This document shows positions 35,215 through 46,833 of a stretch of DNA of 64,000 nucleotides, piece by piece. Location: the NCBI RefSeq assembly GCF_029962835.1, contig NC_080575.1, forward strand, positions 55,775,493-55,839,492, given 5' to 3'. The stretch comes from Magnolia sinica (Eukaryota; Streptophyta; Magnoliopsida; Magnoliales; Magnoliaceae). The notes under the pieces are model-generated. The model searched no databases, was not told the origin of the DNA, and saw only the letters and a list, made by a program, of their open reading frames with translations. The translations under genes and the position numbers were made by a program. Every line of letters begins with the position of its first letter. Within the stretch, counting starts at the first letter, position 1.

Positions 35215-38200
35215 TCGGGGTTATAGGTTTTGCTTAAGGTTTAGGCTATAGGTTATATGTTATAGCATTAGGGAATTGAGAATAGGTTAAGGTTTTGGTT
35301 TAGGAAATCGGGTTCGGGTTCGGCATCGGGGTTAGGTTTGCGCTTTCAAGTTTAGGTTTAGGTTTAGGTTAGGGAGTTGAGATTAGGATTAGGTATAGGT
35401 TTAGGTTTAGGGATTTGAGAATACATTTAGGTTTTAGGTTTAGGTTTAGGTTATAGGTTTAGGTTAAGGTTAGGTTATAAGTTTAGGTTATAGGTTATAG
35501 GTTTTGGTTAAGGTTTATGTTTATGTTTAGGTTATAGGTTATAGGTTATAGGTTATAGCTTTAGGGAATTGAGAATAGGTTAAGGTTTAGGTTTAGGAAA
35601 TCGGGTTTGGGATCGGGTTTAGGTTTGGGTTTTCAAGTTTAAGTTTAGTATTAGGTTAGGGAGTTTAGATGAGATTAGGATTAGGTGTAGGTTTCGGTTT
35701 AGTGAGTTCAGAATACATTTAGGTTTTAGGTTTAGGTTTAGGTTTTAGGTTTAGGTTATAGGTTTAGATTTAGGTTATAAGTGTAGGTTATAGGTTTAGG
35801 TTTAAGTTATGTTATAGGTTAAGGGAATTGAGAATAGGTTATAGGTTTAGGTTTAAGCTAGATTATAGGTTATAGCTTTAGGGAATTGAGAATAGGTTAA
35901 GGTTTAGGTTTAGGAAATCGGGTTCGGGTTCGAGATCAGGTTTAGGTTTGGATTTTCAGGTTTATGTTTAGGTTTAGGTTAGGGGGTTGAGATTAGGATT
36001 AGGTGTAGGTTTAGGTTTAGGGATTTGAGAATACATTTAGGTTTTAGGTTTAAGTTTAGGTTTTAGTTGATAGGTTTAGGTTATAGGTTTAGGTTTAGGT
36101 TTTAGGTTTAGGTTAATGTTAGGTTATAGGTTATAATTTTAGGTTATAGGTTATAGATTATAGGTTAAGGTTTAGGTTAAGGTTATAGGTTTAGGTTAGG
36201 TTTAGGTTTAGGTTATAGGTTTAGGTTAGGTTTAGGTTTAGGTTTAGGTTATAGCTTTAGGGAATTGAGAATAGGTTAAGGTTTAGGTTTAGGAAATCGG
36301 GTTCGGGTTCAAGATCGGGTTTAGGTTTGGGTTTTCAAGTTTAGGTTTAGGTTAAGTAGTTGAGATTAGGATTATGTGTAGGTTTAGATTTAAGGATTTG
36401 AGAATACATTTAGGTTTAGGTTTTAGGTTTAGGTTAGGCTTAGGTTTAGGTCATAGGTTATAGGTTATAGGTTATAGCTTTAGGGAATTGAGAATAGGTT
36501 AAGGTTTAGGTTTAGGAAATCGGGTTCGGGTTTGGGATCGGGTTTAGGTTTGGGTTTTAGGTTTAGGTTATATGTTTAGGTTTAGGTTATAAGTGTAGGT
36601 TATAGGTTTAGCTTGAAGTTAGGTTATAGGTTAAGGGAATTGAGAATAGGTTATAGGTTTAGGTTTAAGTTAGGTTATAGGTTATAGCTTTAGGGAATTG
36701 AGAATAAGTTAAGGTTTAGGTTTAGGAAATGGGGTTCGGGTTCGAGATTGGGTTTAGGTTTGGGTTTTTAGGTTTAGGTTTAAGTTGAGATTAGGATTAG
36801 GTGTAGGTTTAGGTTTAGGGATTTGAGAATACATTTAGGTTTTAGGTTTAGATTTAGGTTTTAGTTTATAGGTTTAGGTTATAGGTTTAGGTTTAGGTTT
36901 TATGTTTGGGTTTAGGTTAGGTTATAGGTTATAAGTTTAGGTTATAGGTTATAGGTTATTGGTTATAGGTTTAAGGTTTAGGTTAAGGTTATAGGGTTTG
37001 GTTTAGCTTTAGGTTTAGGTTAAGGTTATAGGTTTATGTTATAGGTTATAGGTTATAGGTTTGGTTTATGTTTAGGTTATAGGTTATAGCTTTAGGGAAT
37101 TGAGAATAGGTTAATGTTTAAGTTTAGAAAATCGGGTTCGGGTTCGGGATCGGGTTTTGGTTTGGGTTTTCAAGTTTAGGTTTAGGTTAAGTAGTTGAGA
37201 TTAGGGTTAGGTGTACGTTTAGGCTTAAGGATTTGACAATACATTTAGGTTTTAGGTTTAGCTTTAGGTTTTAGGTTTAGGTTAAGGTTAGGTTCAGGTT
37301 TAGGTTATAGGTTATAGGTTATAGCTTTAGGGAATTGAGAATAGATTAAGGTTTAGGTTTAGGAAATCGGGTTTGGGTTCAGGATTGGGTTTAGGTTTGG
37401 GTTTTCAAGTTTAGGTTTAGGTTTAGGTTAGGGAGTTGAGATTAGGATTAGGTGTAGGTTTACGTTTAGGGATTTGAGAATATATTTAGGTTTTAGGTTT
37501 AGGTTTTGGTTTTAGTTTATAGGTTTAGGTTATAGGTTTAGGTTTTGGTTTTAGTTTATAGGTTTAGGTTATAGGTTTAGGTTTAGGTTTTAGGTTTAGG
37601 TTAAGGTTAGGTTATAGGTTATAGGTTATAGGTTTTGGTTTAGGTTAAGGTTATACGTTTTGGTTTAGGTTTAGGTTTAGGTTTTAGGTTTTGGTTAAGG
37701 TTATAGGTTAAGGTTATAGGTTTAGGTTATAGGTTTAGGTTTAGGTTATAGGTTATAGCTTTGGGGAATTGAGAATAGGTTAAGGTTAAGGTTTAGGTTT
37801 AGGTTATAGGTTATAGCTTTGGGGAATTGAGAATAGGTTAAGGTTAAGGTTTAGGTTTAGGAAATCGGGTTTGGGTTCAGGATCGGGTTTAGGTTTGGGT
37901 TTTCAAGGTTAGGTTTAGGTTTAGGTTAGGGAGTTGAGATTATGATTAGGTGTATGTTTAGGTCTAGGGATTTTAGAATACATTTAGGTTTTAGGTTTAG
38001 GTTTAGGTTTTACTTTATAGGTTTAGGTTTAGGGTTTAGGGTTTAGGTTTAGGTTAAGTTTAGGTTATAGTTTATAAGTTTAGGTTATAGGTTATTGGTT
38101 ATAGGTTGAGGTTTAGGTTATAGATTTTGGTTAAGGTTTAGGTTTAGGTTATAGGTTATAGCTTTAGGGAATTGAGAATAGGTTAAGGTTTAGGTTTAGG

Positions 38201-38774
38201 AAATCGGGTTTGGGTTCGGGATCAGGTTTTGGTTTGGGTTTTCAAGTTTAGGTTTAGGTTTAGGTTAGGGAGTTGAGATTAGGCTTAGGTGTAGGTTTAG
38301 GTTTAAGGATTTGAGAATACATTTAGGTTTTAGGTTTAGGTTTAGGTTATAGGTTTAGGTTTAGGTTATAAGTGTAGGTTATAGGTTAAGGTTTATGGAA
38401 TTGAGAATAGGTTAAGGTTTAAGTTTAGGAAATCGGGTTCGGGTATAAGTTTGGGTTTTCAAGTTTAGGTTTAGGTTAATGAGTTGATATTAGGATTAGG
38501 TGTAGGTTTAGGTTTAGGGATTTGAGAATACATTTAGGTTTTAGGTTTAGGTTTAGGTTTTAAGTTTAGGTTAAGGTTATAAGTTTAGGTTATAGGTTTA
38601 GGTTTAGGTTTAGGTTATAGGTTATAGGTTATAGCTTTATGGAATTAAGAATAGGTTAAGTTTTAGGTTTAGGTTTAGGAAATCCGGTTCGGGATCGGAA
38701 TTGGGTTTAGGTTTGGGTTTTCAAGTTTAGGTTTAATTTTAGGTTAGGGAGTTGAGATTAGGATTAGGTGTAGG
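35215..38774 (+). repeat. Telomere-like TTTAGG/TTATAGG minisatellite with higher-order units
   Basis: About 3.6 kb built of TTTAGG, TTATAGG and related 6-7 bp units, with a few true TTTAGGG copies near 38025-38045. Longer units recur: AGGGAATTGAGAATAGG is seen about a dozen times from 35270 to 38640 (spacing about 65 to 420 bp), followed in most cases by GGAAATCGGGTTCGGG, GGGTTTTCAAG, GAGTTGAGATTAGGATTAGG and GATTTGAGAATACATTTAGG. It continues at 52031-52241 beyond the inserted element. No coding potential. Confidence 0.9.
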
Positions 38775-38779
38775 TTTAA
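38775..38779. other. Target-site duplication TTTAA, left copy
   Basis: TTTAA directly precedes the LTR edge at 38780 and recurs at 52031-52035 directly after the other LTR edge. Five bases is the expected length for Ty3/gypsy integration. Confidence 0.85.
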
Positions 38780-41700
38780 TATAACGCCCTGAAATTTCGG
38801 GGTCGAGCATAATCAGTTCCCGAGTTCCAAAACATCACTTATGCAATATATTTAATGATGGATGTATGTTGTCTGTATTAGTGCTTAAAACATGGAATAG
38901 ATTAAGCCAAATAGCAAATATAATTCAGGGATAAGTGAAGAAAGCAAGCGGAAGACTTAAAGAAATATATGTGAACATGTGAAATACATATACATACCAG
39001 GTCGTAATACAAGTGTTGCTATCAAAATTATAAGTATCAAATTACATCATTTAATTCCCAAAAGAAATCTTAGCATCCCTCGCATCAGAGCAAGGCTCGC
39101 TAGAACCTGTCTGAAAACTGCATGAAAGAGAAAGCAGCCTCATCATCCTCGATCTCCCGCTCTGCCTTAGAAGTCTCATCAACATCTGCAGCTAAGACAG
39201 AGTTTGGTGGGTGTTTAACACCACCCCAGAACGTGAGAGTGAGTGATCAACTCAGTAGAACAATAAAGAAAAGGTTAACATGTTATCAGTTCAATCAAGC
39301 AGTAATGATAAAGCAGAACAATCAAACATGTCCTAAGTACTCTTGTTAATGCAAGGATGTATGCAGAATGATGCATGCCCTCGCGCATACACCCTCAACG
39401 TCTTCATCTTACGTTACGCATGACATCGCCTCAAAGTGCGCCACGTCTACAAAGCACATGCAAATGCAGTGCATGAACATGATTGCCAAGCTGTTATTAG
39501 TCCTTTTCATACAGCATGATTGGGAAGCTAAGGTACCTTCCTCATATCACCATCCAAACAGTGATCCATTCTAGGGTCGTCAGTCCTAGACATCTCATAC
39601 GATCATATGGTTTCAGGTCATTGCAAAGGGCTCGTCACCAATCAATGCATGCCTATCATACCTTCGTTACTACACTAAGGCTCGTCACCTCAATGCGATA
39701 TCCAATCATGCTCGAGGTCACTATAAAGGGCTCGTCACCAATCAATGTAGGCCGACAGCACGAATATAGTGTCCCATACCACCATAATCGGCTCACGAGT
39801 TGGGTTGCTCACTGGTCACTACGGGGAGGCTCGTCACTCCAGCGTAGGCCGACAGCTCGACCACGGTGTCCCATACCACCATGTTCGGCTCATGAGTCTT
39901 AGCGGATCAAGGTACCATGGTTAACAGGATTTCATCGGTAAGTTTGGTACCCTAAATTCAAACAGTAGCGTCCATACATGGTGAACATACATCGAACAAT
40001 CGGGTTACTTGATGAACTTGACTAGCACGAGCGCACGTTGGGTTGAGCGACATAGAGTGCGCAAACACTCCGCGTGGCCAAACCACTGCCGACAACTCTA
40101 ATACGACTCGGGTTCGTCTAATCACGTCCTACGCGGCGAAAGCAACCTCAGCCACGAACTTAAGGCCGATTACCGATTTCCTGGACTATTCATAGTCCCA
40201 AGCACATTCCACTACAACAGATATTCATATCTACAATATAGAATAGTAATGGAACAACAACCCAAATCATATAGTATGTAAGCATTTGAAGAATATCAAC
40301 TTAACATGGATTTAAGCATAAGTAAGACTTGAAATTAAACAACAAGGAATGTAACTTACATGAAGGAAATCATACACACTAGTGGGAGAGTTGAGAATCG
40401 CTTCTCAACGCCCATACTAGGTTGATATATCACACTTTAGATCGTTCAGACATTTCTACAAACACTTAGAATACATGGTTCAACATACATGACGTATATT
40501 GAAATACACGCATTTGGACAATTCCTTTTACCAAGGAGTTGCCGCACATACAATTTGCATAAGTACACGACAAATAATCATGGCAAACATATATTCATAT
40601 TTTATACATATACAGTACTTTATACATTCACATAAAATACACAAATCTCAATGTAACACAAGCATATCAGGAATGCAAAATAAACATAACATTTGGCATG
40701 TGAAATCTCATCCATAGCAAGAATAAACCATTCACTGGCATTGAAAGCCTTGAAAACCATAACCTATATGATTAAAGTCCGCACCTTAATCTAGAAAAGA
40801 ACACCGAACTGATTTCAGACGATATGTCTCCGTCAACGGCGACAAGACAACCTAATGCAAGAATATAAATGAGCTACAACACACAAAGACTATTCTAAGC
40901 TCTAACACAGATTAGGGTTAGGTTAACTTACCCAAAGATGAACTCAGAATCGCTGGAATAACGATTCAAAAGTGATGGTTTAAGGATGAAGGAGAATAGG
41001 AAAGAATCTAAGATGATTCACCAACTTCTCTCTCACTTTCTCTCTCTTTTTGTCTCTCTTTCTTAGCTAGGGTTAGGAAATTCGTATGGAAAAGAGAGCT
41101 AGGGTTTTAAGGTCTATATATAGGCCTAACATTGATGAAAACAACCCCAGGGCCAAGGTATACTTAGGGTATAACCAAAACAAGCCTCTCTCGATCTAAC
41201 GGAGCACTTCTGGTGGGCCTATTACCACGAAAGGTTGGACTTAAGCTCATTGACCATGGATCTAGGTCAAGCTGAGTTTTCGTACCGACCGAATCTTCAA
41301 ATCAGCTGTGGCGGACCACACTCAATTCAACGGTCACCGAATCTCGATCAGGTCCACAAGCACAAGGACATGCCTGGGCCACCTTTCCTGATCAGAGAGT
41401 GAAATTGGGTCAGAATCCAACGGTCAAATTGCTTAAAATTGTCGCGCAAGCGACACGACTCAGATTTCACAAAATCTTATTAAATTTCCAACCGTTCCCA
41501 CACTCTTCACTCCGGACTCAATCAAATCGACCCAGGACATCATCTGGATTTAATTTTTGAGGTGATGGCTAAGTCCAACATGGTGACTACAACAGCCTAA
41601 AATCATCGCTATCGAACTTTCGACGCGCGGTCCAGGTCCGATCCAGAACTTCCAAAAATTCCCAAGAACAATTGGATTTAGTGATGAATCCCAGATTTCA

Positions 41701-41871
41701 GTGTAACCTAGCACTAATGATTCTATAGATTTAGTGTTATGCAGATCCAATTTAAAGTGATTGATGCAAATTTCACAAACAATCAAGTTCAGCGCTAATT
41801 ACCCCAAAAAGCTTCTAAGGAAAATAGAGGTAGTACTCGGGTCTTAGCACAAAATTTTCAGGGTCATTACA
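38780..41871 (-). repeat. 3' LTR of the 13.25-kb element
   Basis: On the minus strand it starts TGTAATGACCC at 41871 and ends at 38780 with GGGCGTTATA, where the partner LTR has GGGCGTTACA. It contains a TATA box at 41111-41124. Its length equals the partner LTR within a base. Confidence 0.92.
41111..41124 (-). promoter_or_regulatory. TATA box in the 3' LTR
   Basis: CCTATATATAGACC on the minus strand; identical to the one in the 5' LTR. Confidence 0.55.
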
Positions 41872-41872
41872 A

Positions 41873-41887
41873 TCTACCCCCCTTAAA
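41873..41887 (-). other. Polypurine tract of the 13.25-kb element
   Basis: Minus strand CTTTAAGGGGGGTAG just before the 3' LTR start, with GAAATTTTC upstream as in related elements. Confidence 0.8.
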
Positions 41888-41907
41888 GAAAATTTCATCC
41901 TCGAAAT

Positions 41908-43355
41908 TCATACCTTCTCATATTCCTCAAGGATCTGAGGGTAGCTCTTCCTGACCTCAGCTTCAGATTCCCAAGTAGCCTCTTCCTCATTATGATGTGT
42001 CCATAGCACCTTCACAAGAGGGATAACCTTGCTACGTAATACCTGCTCCTTCCTGTCTAGAATGCGCGTCGGTCACAGTACATATGTGGCATCCTCGCTC
42101 AACTGCACCTGCTCCTAACTAATAAAATGCGAAGGATCAGGAACGTACTTCTTCAGCATAGAAACATAAAATACGTTATGCACGCCCGCAAGAGGTGTGG
42201 CCAAAGCAAGGTGGTATGCTACCGCTCCCACTCGATCCAGAACTTGAAATGGACCAATAAATCTTGGCGAAAGCTTTCCCTTCTTACCGAACTGCAGAAC
42301 TCCATTCATAGGAGAGACCTTCAGAAATACATGGTCTCCAACCTCAAACTCAAGCGGTCGCCACCTCGTATCAACATAACTCTTCTGCCTACTCTGGGCT
42401 GTTAGAAGTCGACGTCGAATAATGTCAACTTTCTCTGAAGTCGCCTGCACCAACTCTGGGCTAACAAACTACGCTCGCCAACTTCTGCCCAGCAATGCGG
42501 TGCTCTGCACGGGCGACCATATAATGCCTCATAGGGAGCCATGTCAATACTCGCCTGGAAACTGTTATTATACGCGAACTCTGCATACTGAAGACAATCA
42601 TCCCAACTGTCCTTGAAATCCAAAACACAAGCTCGCAACATGTCTTCTAGGATCTGATTCATGCGTTCCGTCTGCCCATCTGTCTGCGGATGAAACGTGG
42701 TGCTGAACTTCAATTTCACACCCATCGCTTCCTGAATACGAGTCCAAAAGATAGATGTGAAACGCGTGTCTCTATCAGACACAATCTCCAAGGGAATTCC
42801 ATGCAGATGTACAATCTCCTTAATATACAGCCTAGCCAACTTGTCTGCAGAGTTTGTGACTCTGATCGGTAAGAAGTGAGCCGACTTCGTCAATCGGTCG
42901 ACGATCACCCAAATAGAGTCATATCCCTTCCTTGTTCTCGGCAACCCAGAAATAAAATCTATAGAGATAAAGTCCCACTTCCATTCTGCTATGGGCATGG
43001 GCAGCAGCAGCCGAGGTGGTCGGCGAAGCTCTGCCTTGACCTGCTGGCATGTGAGACAACGAGAGACAAACTCAGCAATATGGACATTCATATTGTCCCA
43101 CCAATAAGATCTTCTCATATCCTGATACATCTTCGTGCTACCTGGATGCATCGCAAGCTTAGAACTATGGGCTGACTCGAGAACCTCCCGTCTCAAGTCA
43201 GGGATGTCAGGAACACATAACTAGCCACGAAATCGTAGGCCCCCATCAGAACTAACACTCCAGTCGGAGTTCTCATCTGTACCAACCCGCTTTCTCATCT
43301 TCTCTAAAAGCTCATCATCTACCTGAGCTGCAACGATCCTCTCGTCGATAAGGGA
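41908..43355 (-). pseudogene. Integrase with chromodomain (Tekay-like), disrupted
   Basis: Order on the minus strand: zinc-binding region with HSSKLAMHPGSTKMY and CLTC near 43080, then the core with SIDFISGLP near 42960, IVSDRDTRF near 42775 and DGQTERMNQ near 42670 (the D, D, E residues are all present). GPY/F-type RFIGPFQVLDRVGAVAYHL follows near 42250. A chromodomain with RKEQVLRSKVIPLVKVLW near 42030 and EEATWESEAEVR ends at TGA 41908-41910. Stops are TAG at 43221, TAG at 42115 and TGA at 42073. One missing base near 42475 shifts the frame. Integrase joins element DNA to the chromosome and the chromodomain is thought to bind heterochromatin marks. Confidence 0.9.
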
Positions 43356-45113
43356 CTATACACGAATGTGTGCGTCTTCCACCGTAAGCTTCTGCTCAAA
43401 GTCCCGCACAAACTCCAACATATCCCACTCTACTATCATCAGCGGAGCTGCAAACTCAATAGCCTTCTTGCGACTCAACGCATCTGCCACAAGGTTCGCC
43501 TTGCCTGGATGGTATAAAATATCGAACTTAAAGTCTTTCAATGTTTCCATCCATCGGCGCTGCCTCATATTCAAGTCACGCTGCGTGAAAATATACTTAA
43601 GGTTTTTGTGGTCGCAAAAGAGCTCGAACTCCTCTACATAGAGGTACTGTCTCCAGAGCTTTAATGCGAAAATGACAGCTGCTAACTCCAGGTCGTGCGT
43701 AGGGTAATTCTCTTCGTGTTTCCTCAACTAATGCGAAGCATAAGCAATCACCCTATCCTTCTGCATAAGGACACAACCCAGGACAACGCGAGAGGCGTCA
43801 ATATATATAATATACTTAACCTCTTGCTCTGACAATACTAGCACAGGGGCGGACGTCAACTTGTCCTTCAGCTCTTGAAAAGCTAACTCCGCCATCTCAT
43901 TCCAAGCAAACTTCAAATCTTTCTGTGTCAACTGCGACAACGGTCTGGCAATCTTCGAGAAGTCTTGAATGAAGCGTCGATAATAGCCTGCAAGACCCAG
44001 AAAGCTCCTTACCTCAGTAACTAAACCAGGCTGCTTCCAGTCCTACACTACAGCTACCTTGGCAAGATCGACAGGTATCCCTTCCTTAGACACCACATGC
44101 CCTAGGAACTTGACTTCCTCTTTCCAGAAATCATACTTCTTGAACTGCACAAAAAGCTGATTCTTCCTAAGAGTATCCAAAACCGCTCTTAAGTGCTCCT
44201 CATGCTCTTCCCGACTCACAGAATATATCAAGATGTCATCGATAAAAATAATGACGAATCGGAATAAGAATGGCCGAAACACTCTGTTCATCAGATCCAT
44301 GAACACGGCCGGTGCGTTCGTAAGACCGAACGACATCACAAGGAACTCATAGTGACCGAAGCTAGTCCTGAAAGCGGTCTTCTGCAAGTCTTCATTCTTG
44401 ACGCGCAACTGATGATACCCTGACTGCAGATCAACCTTCGAAAAGTACCGTGCCCCCTTCAACTAATTAAACAGATCATCAATCCTGGGCAAAGGGTACT
44501 TATTCTTCACAGTCACCAGATTCAACCTACGATAATCAATACATAATCGCAAGGAACCATCTTTCTTCTTCACAAACAAGACAGGTGCTCCCCAAGGAGA
44601 CACACTAGGCCGAATAAAGCCCAAATTCAACAAATCATCTATCTGCTTCCTTAATTCCTCAATTTCACTCGGAGGCATACGATAGGTGGGCAAAGAAATG
44701 GGCGCTGCACCAGGCATAAGATCGATAATAAAATCAATCTCGCGGTGAGGAGGTAATCCAGGAATCGACACAAACACATCTTCAAACTCCCGAACTACCG
44801 GCGTGCTATCAAACGTCGATTCAGCCATACTCTCCAACAGAGAAGTATAATAATCAAGACGAAAAGGGTAACTGACTTGAAATGAGAAAGTAACTGTCTC
44901 GCCCACAGGTCCATGGATTGTCACCGACCTTGCTTCACAATCGATCTCTGCTCGCATCCTCGTGAGCCAATCCATACCCATAATAACATCGTAATGAAAA
45001 AGAGGTGTGACAAAGAAATCAACACGGATCGATCCACTTCCTAGATCAACCAAATAATCCATACAACGCTTGTTCATAGCAGAGGAAATCCCCGTAGCGG
45101 TAGTAAGCGTCAC
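43356..45113 (-). pseudogene. Reverse transcriptase and RNase H (Tekay-like), disrupted
   Basis: Linker with IDLMPGAAP near 44720, then RT motifs [20 protein letters not shown] near 44560, [10 protein letters not shown] near 44490, [14 protein letters not shown] near 44430, [17 protein letters not shown] near 44330 and catalytic FIDDILIYS near 44240. RNase H follows with IIYIDAS near 43805, [19 protein letters not shown] near 43690, DHKNLKYIF near 43610 and [14 protein letters not shown] near 43500. All stops lie in one frame: TAG at 44463, 44043, 43728 and 43356. Neighbouring intact motifs show Gln at these places in relatives. The catalytic residues are intact, so the loss is through stops only. 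Confidence 0.92.
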
Positions 45114-45116
45114 TCC

Positions 45117-46540
45117 TTACATAGAAACAATGCTCAAACCCAAACGCCTAACTGCCGTATATGATATAAGAGAGGTAGTGGACCCTGTATCCACCAACAT
45201 AGAAACGGGAATACCTTCAATGTGCGCTGTAACCTCGAAGGATCTCGGCACCAAGTCAGACATAGGCGCTTCAGCTGAGAGCGCATGAACTCGAGCCTCC
45301 TGCTGACGATTCGGCGGAGGAACCATGGGCCGCTGAGGTGGCCTGAAGCTAGGTACTGCAGGTCTGAAGGATGGATGAGCTGGCGCTGAACAAAGAGGTG
45401 GAGGTAAAATAACCTGAGGCATCGGACGGCTAATCCTCTGTGGTGGAGTAAAACCACTGGCCCGCATACGAGAAAAGCAAAAACGATCCAAATGCCCCAT
45501 CTTTCCACAATACGAACAGCGAAGATCAGCTCGCATCTGCTGAGCGGGCGGAGCTGAACGCCTAGGAGGAGAATCTGCCTGCGGCCTCTTGCCGAGAAAA
45601 GGTGTACCCTAAAAGTCAGGTCGCGGCCTAGGAACCATAGGTGCTAGCATACGGGACAACCTATCCCCGTCCTGCTCTGCCAGCAAGGACATGCTCACCA
45701 ACTTCGCATAGGAAGAAATGCTAGCACAGCATATCTTCGATCGGATCTCAGGCCTCAATCCCTCAGAAAAGCGCCGCATCCTCATCGCCTGATCGCCTAG
45801 AATCAAAGGAACATACCGACCTAGCTCAGTGAACCGGTTCTCATACTCCGTCACCGACAGCCCTCGCTGGCGGAGGCGAAGGAACTCACTCTCCTTCTCA
45901 TGTCGGTACGTAACCGGGAAATACTTCTCATGGAACCGTGCCTCAAACGCCTACCACGACCACTCAAATCCTTCCTCGACAGTGCAAAGAACACTGTCCC
46001 ACCATAAACTGGCCTCCTTCTCAAACATGAAGGAGGTAAGCTCAACCTGCTTAACCTCAGAGCAGTGCAGCGGTCTCAGCATCTTAGAGATGCGATCAAT
46101 CCAATACTTAGCCTCCTCGGGTCTATGAGAACCCACAAATGTGGGAGGTCGTAAGCGCTGGAATCGCTCAAAAGTGCCCTCACACTGGTGCTCCAAGATG
46201 GGGGCATAGGTGAAGCAGGAGGAGTCGGCCCCACTGACTGAGCAAAGATGCCAACCATGGAAGATAGAAACTGCTGCTGCTACTGGTGGTGGTGGTGGTG
46301 CTGCTGCTGCTGCATCAACAGCATCATCTGCTTAAACCTATCAGACGGTGGAGCAGATGAAGATGCACGGCTCGGCTCAGGAACCGAAGGCGTGACTGGA
46401 GGAGCCATAGGTGTCGGACCAACACCGGCATGAGACGGGCCCGACTGTGGATCCGTCTGGCTATTGCCCAGGAGAGGAACCCTAGCAAGCGACTCAACCA
46501 AGGAGAGACGGGCCGAAGTCTTCGAACCCTTAGGAGGCAT
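45117..46540 (-). pseudogene. Gag and protease (Tekay-like), disrupted
   Basis: Starts at ATG 46540 (MPPKGSKTSAR), with a low-complexity Gln/His tract near 46290. The gag core follows with RPPTFVGS near 46130, EAKYWIDRI, FEKEASLWW near 46010 and VTEYENRFTELGRYVP near 45850. A zinc knuckle CSYCGKMGHLDRFC (CX2CX4HX4C) lies near 45515 and the protease motif MLVDTGSTTSLI near 45200. Gag packages RNA and the protease cuts the polyprotein. TAG interrupts at 46280, 45951 and 45609, and TAA at 45117. A C-run near 46205 carries a one-base indel. Other frames here are artefacts of the repeats. Confidence 0.9.
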
Positions 46541-46833
46541 ATCCTACATTCAACAGAGGATGCAACCTGTAAGATTCTACGCCCACATAATCCATCTACA
46601 CAACATTCACAGCACAACTTCAAAGATAAATAACATGCATTCCATTAAACAAAATTTATCGCAATACAAGTAGTGCAGCATTACATGAATCACGATAGGG
46701 AAAGCATGTGAACTACAACATCTAACACTTTAAACAACAACAACAACTACAAACAACTCCAACTACAAAAGCCAACAACGGCTACACACAAGAGCAAACA
46801 ACCAAACAATACAAAGGACAACTACAACGACAA
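46541..46833. other. Spacer between first ORF and gag
   Basis: About 290 bp, A- and C-rich on the plus strand (repeated AACTACAA), with no coding frame. Confidence 0.5.

Noticed and set aside
35215..38774. Active telomere end
   Set aside because: Perfect TTTAGGG copies are few and mixed with many variants, and other element sequence follows on both sides. It is interstitial and degenerate.
42422..43175. Plus-strand open frames opposite the integrase
   Set aside because: They are shadows of the minus-strand integrase; no domain or codon pattern of their own.
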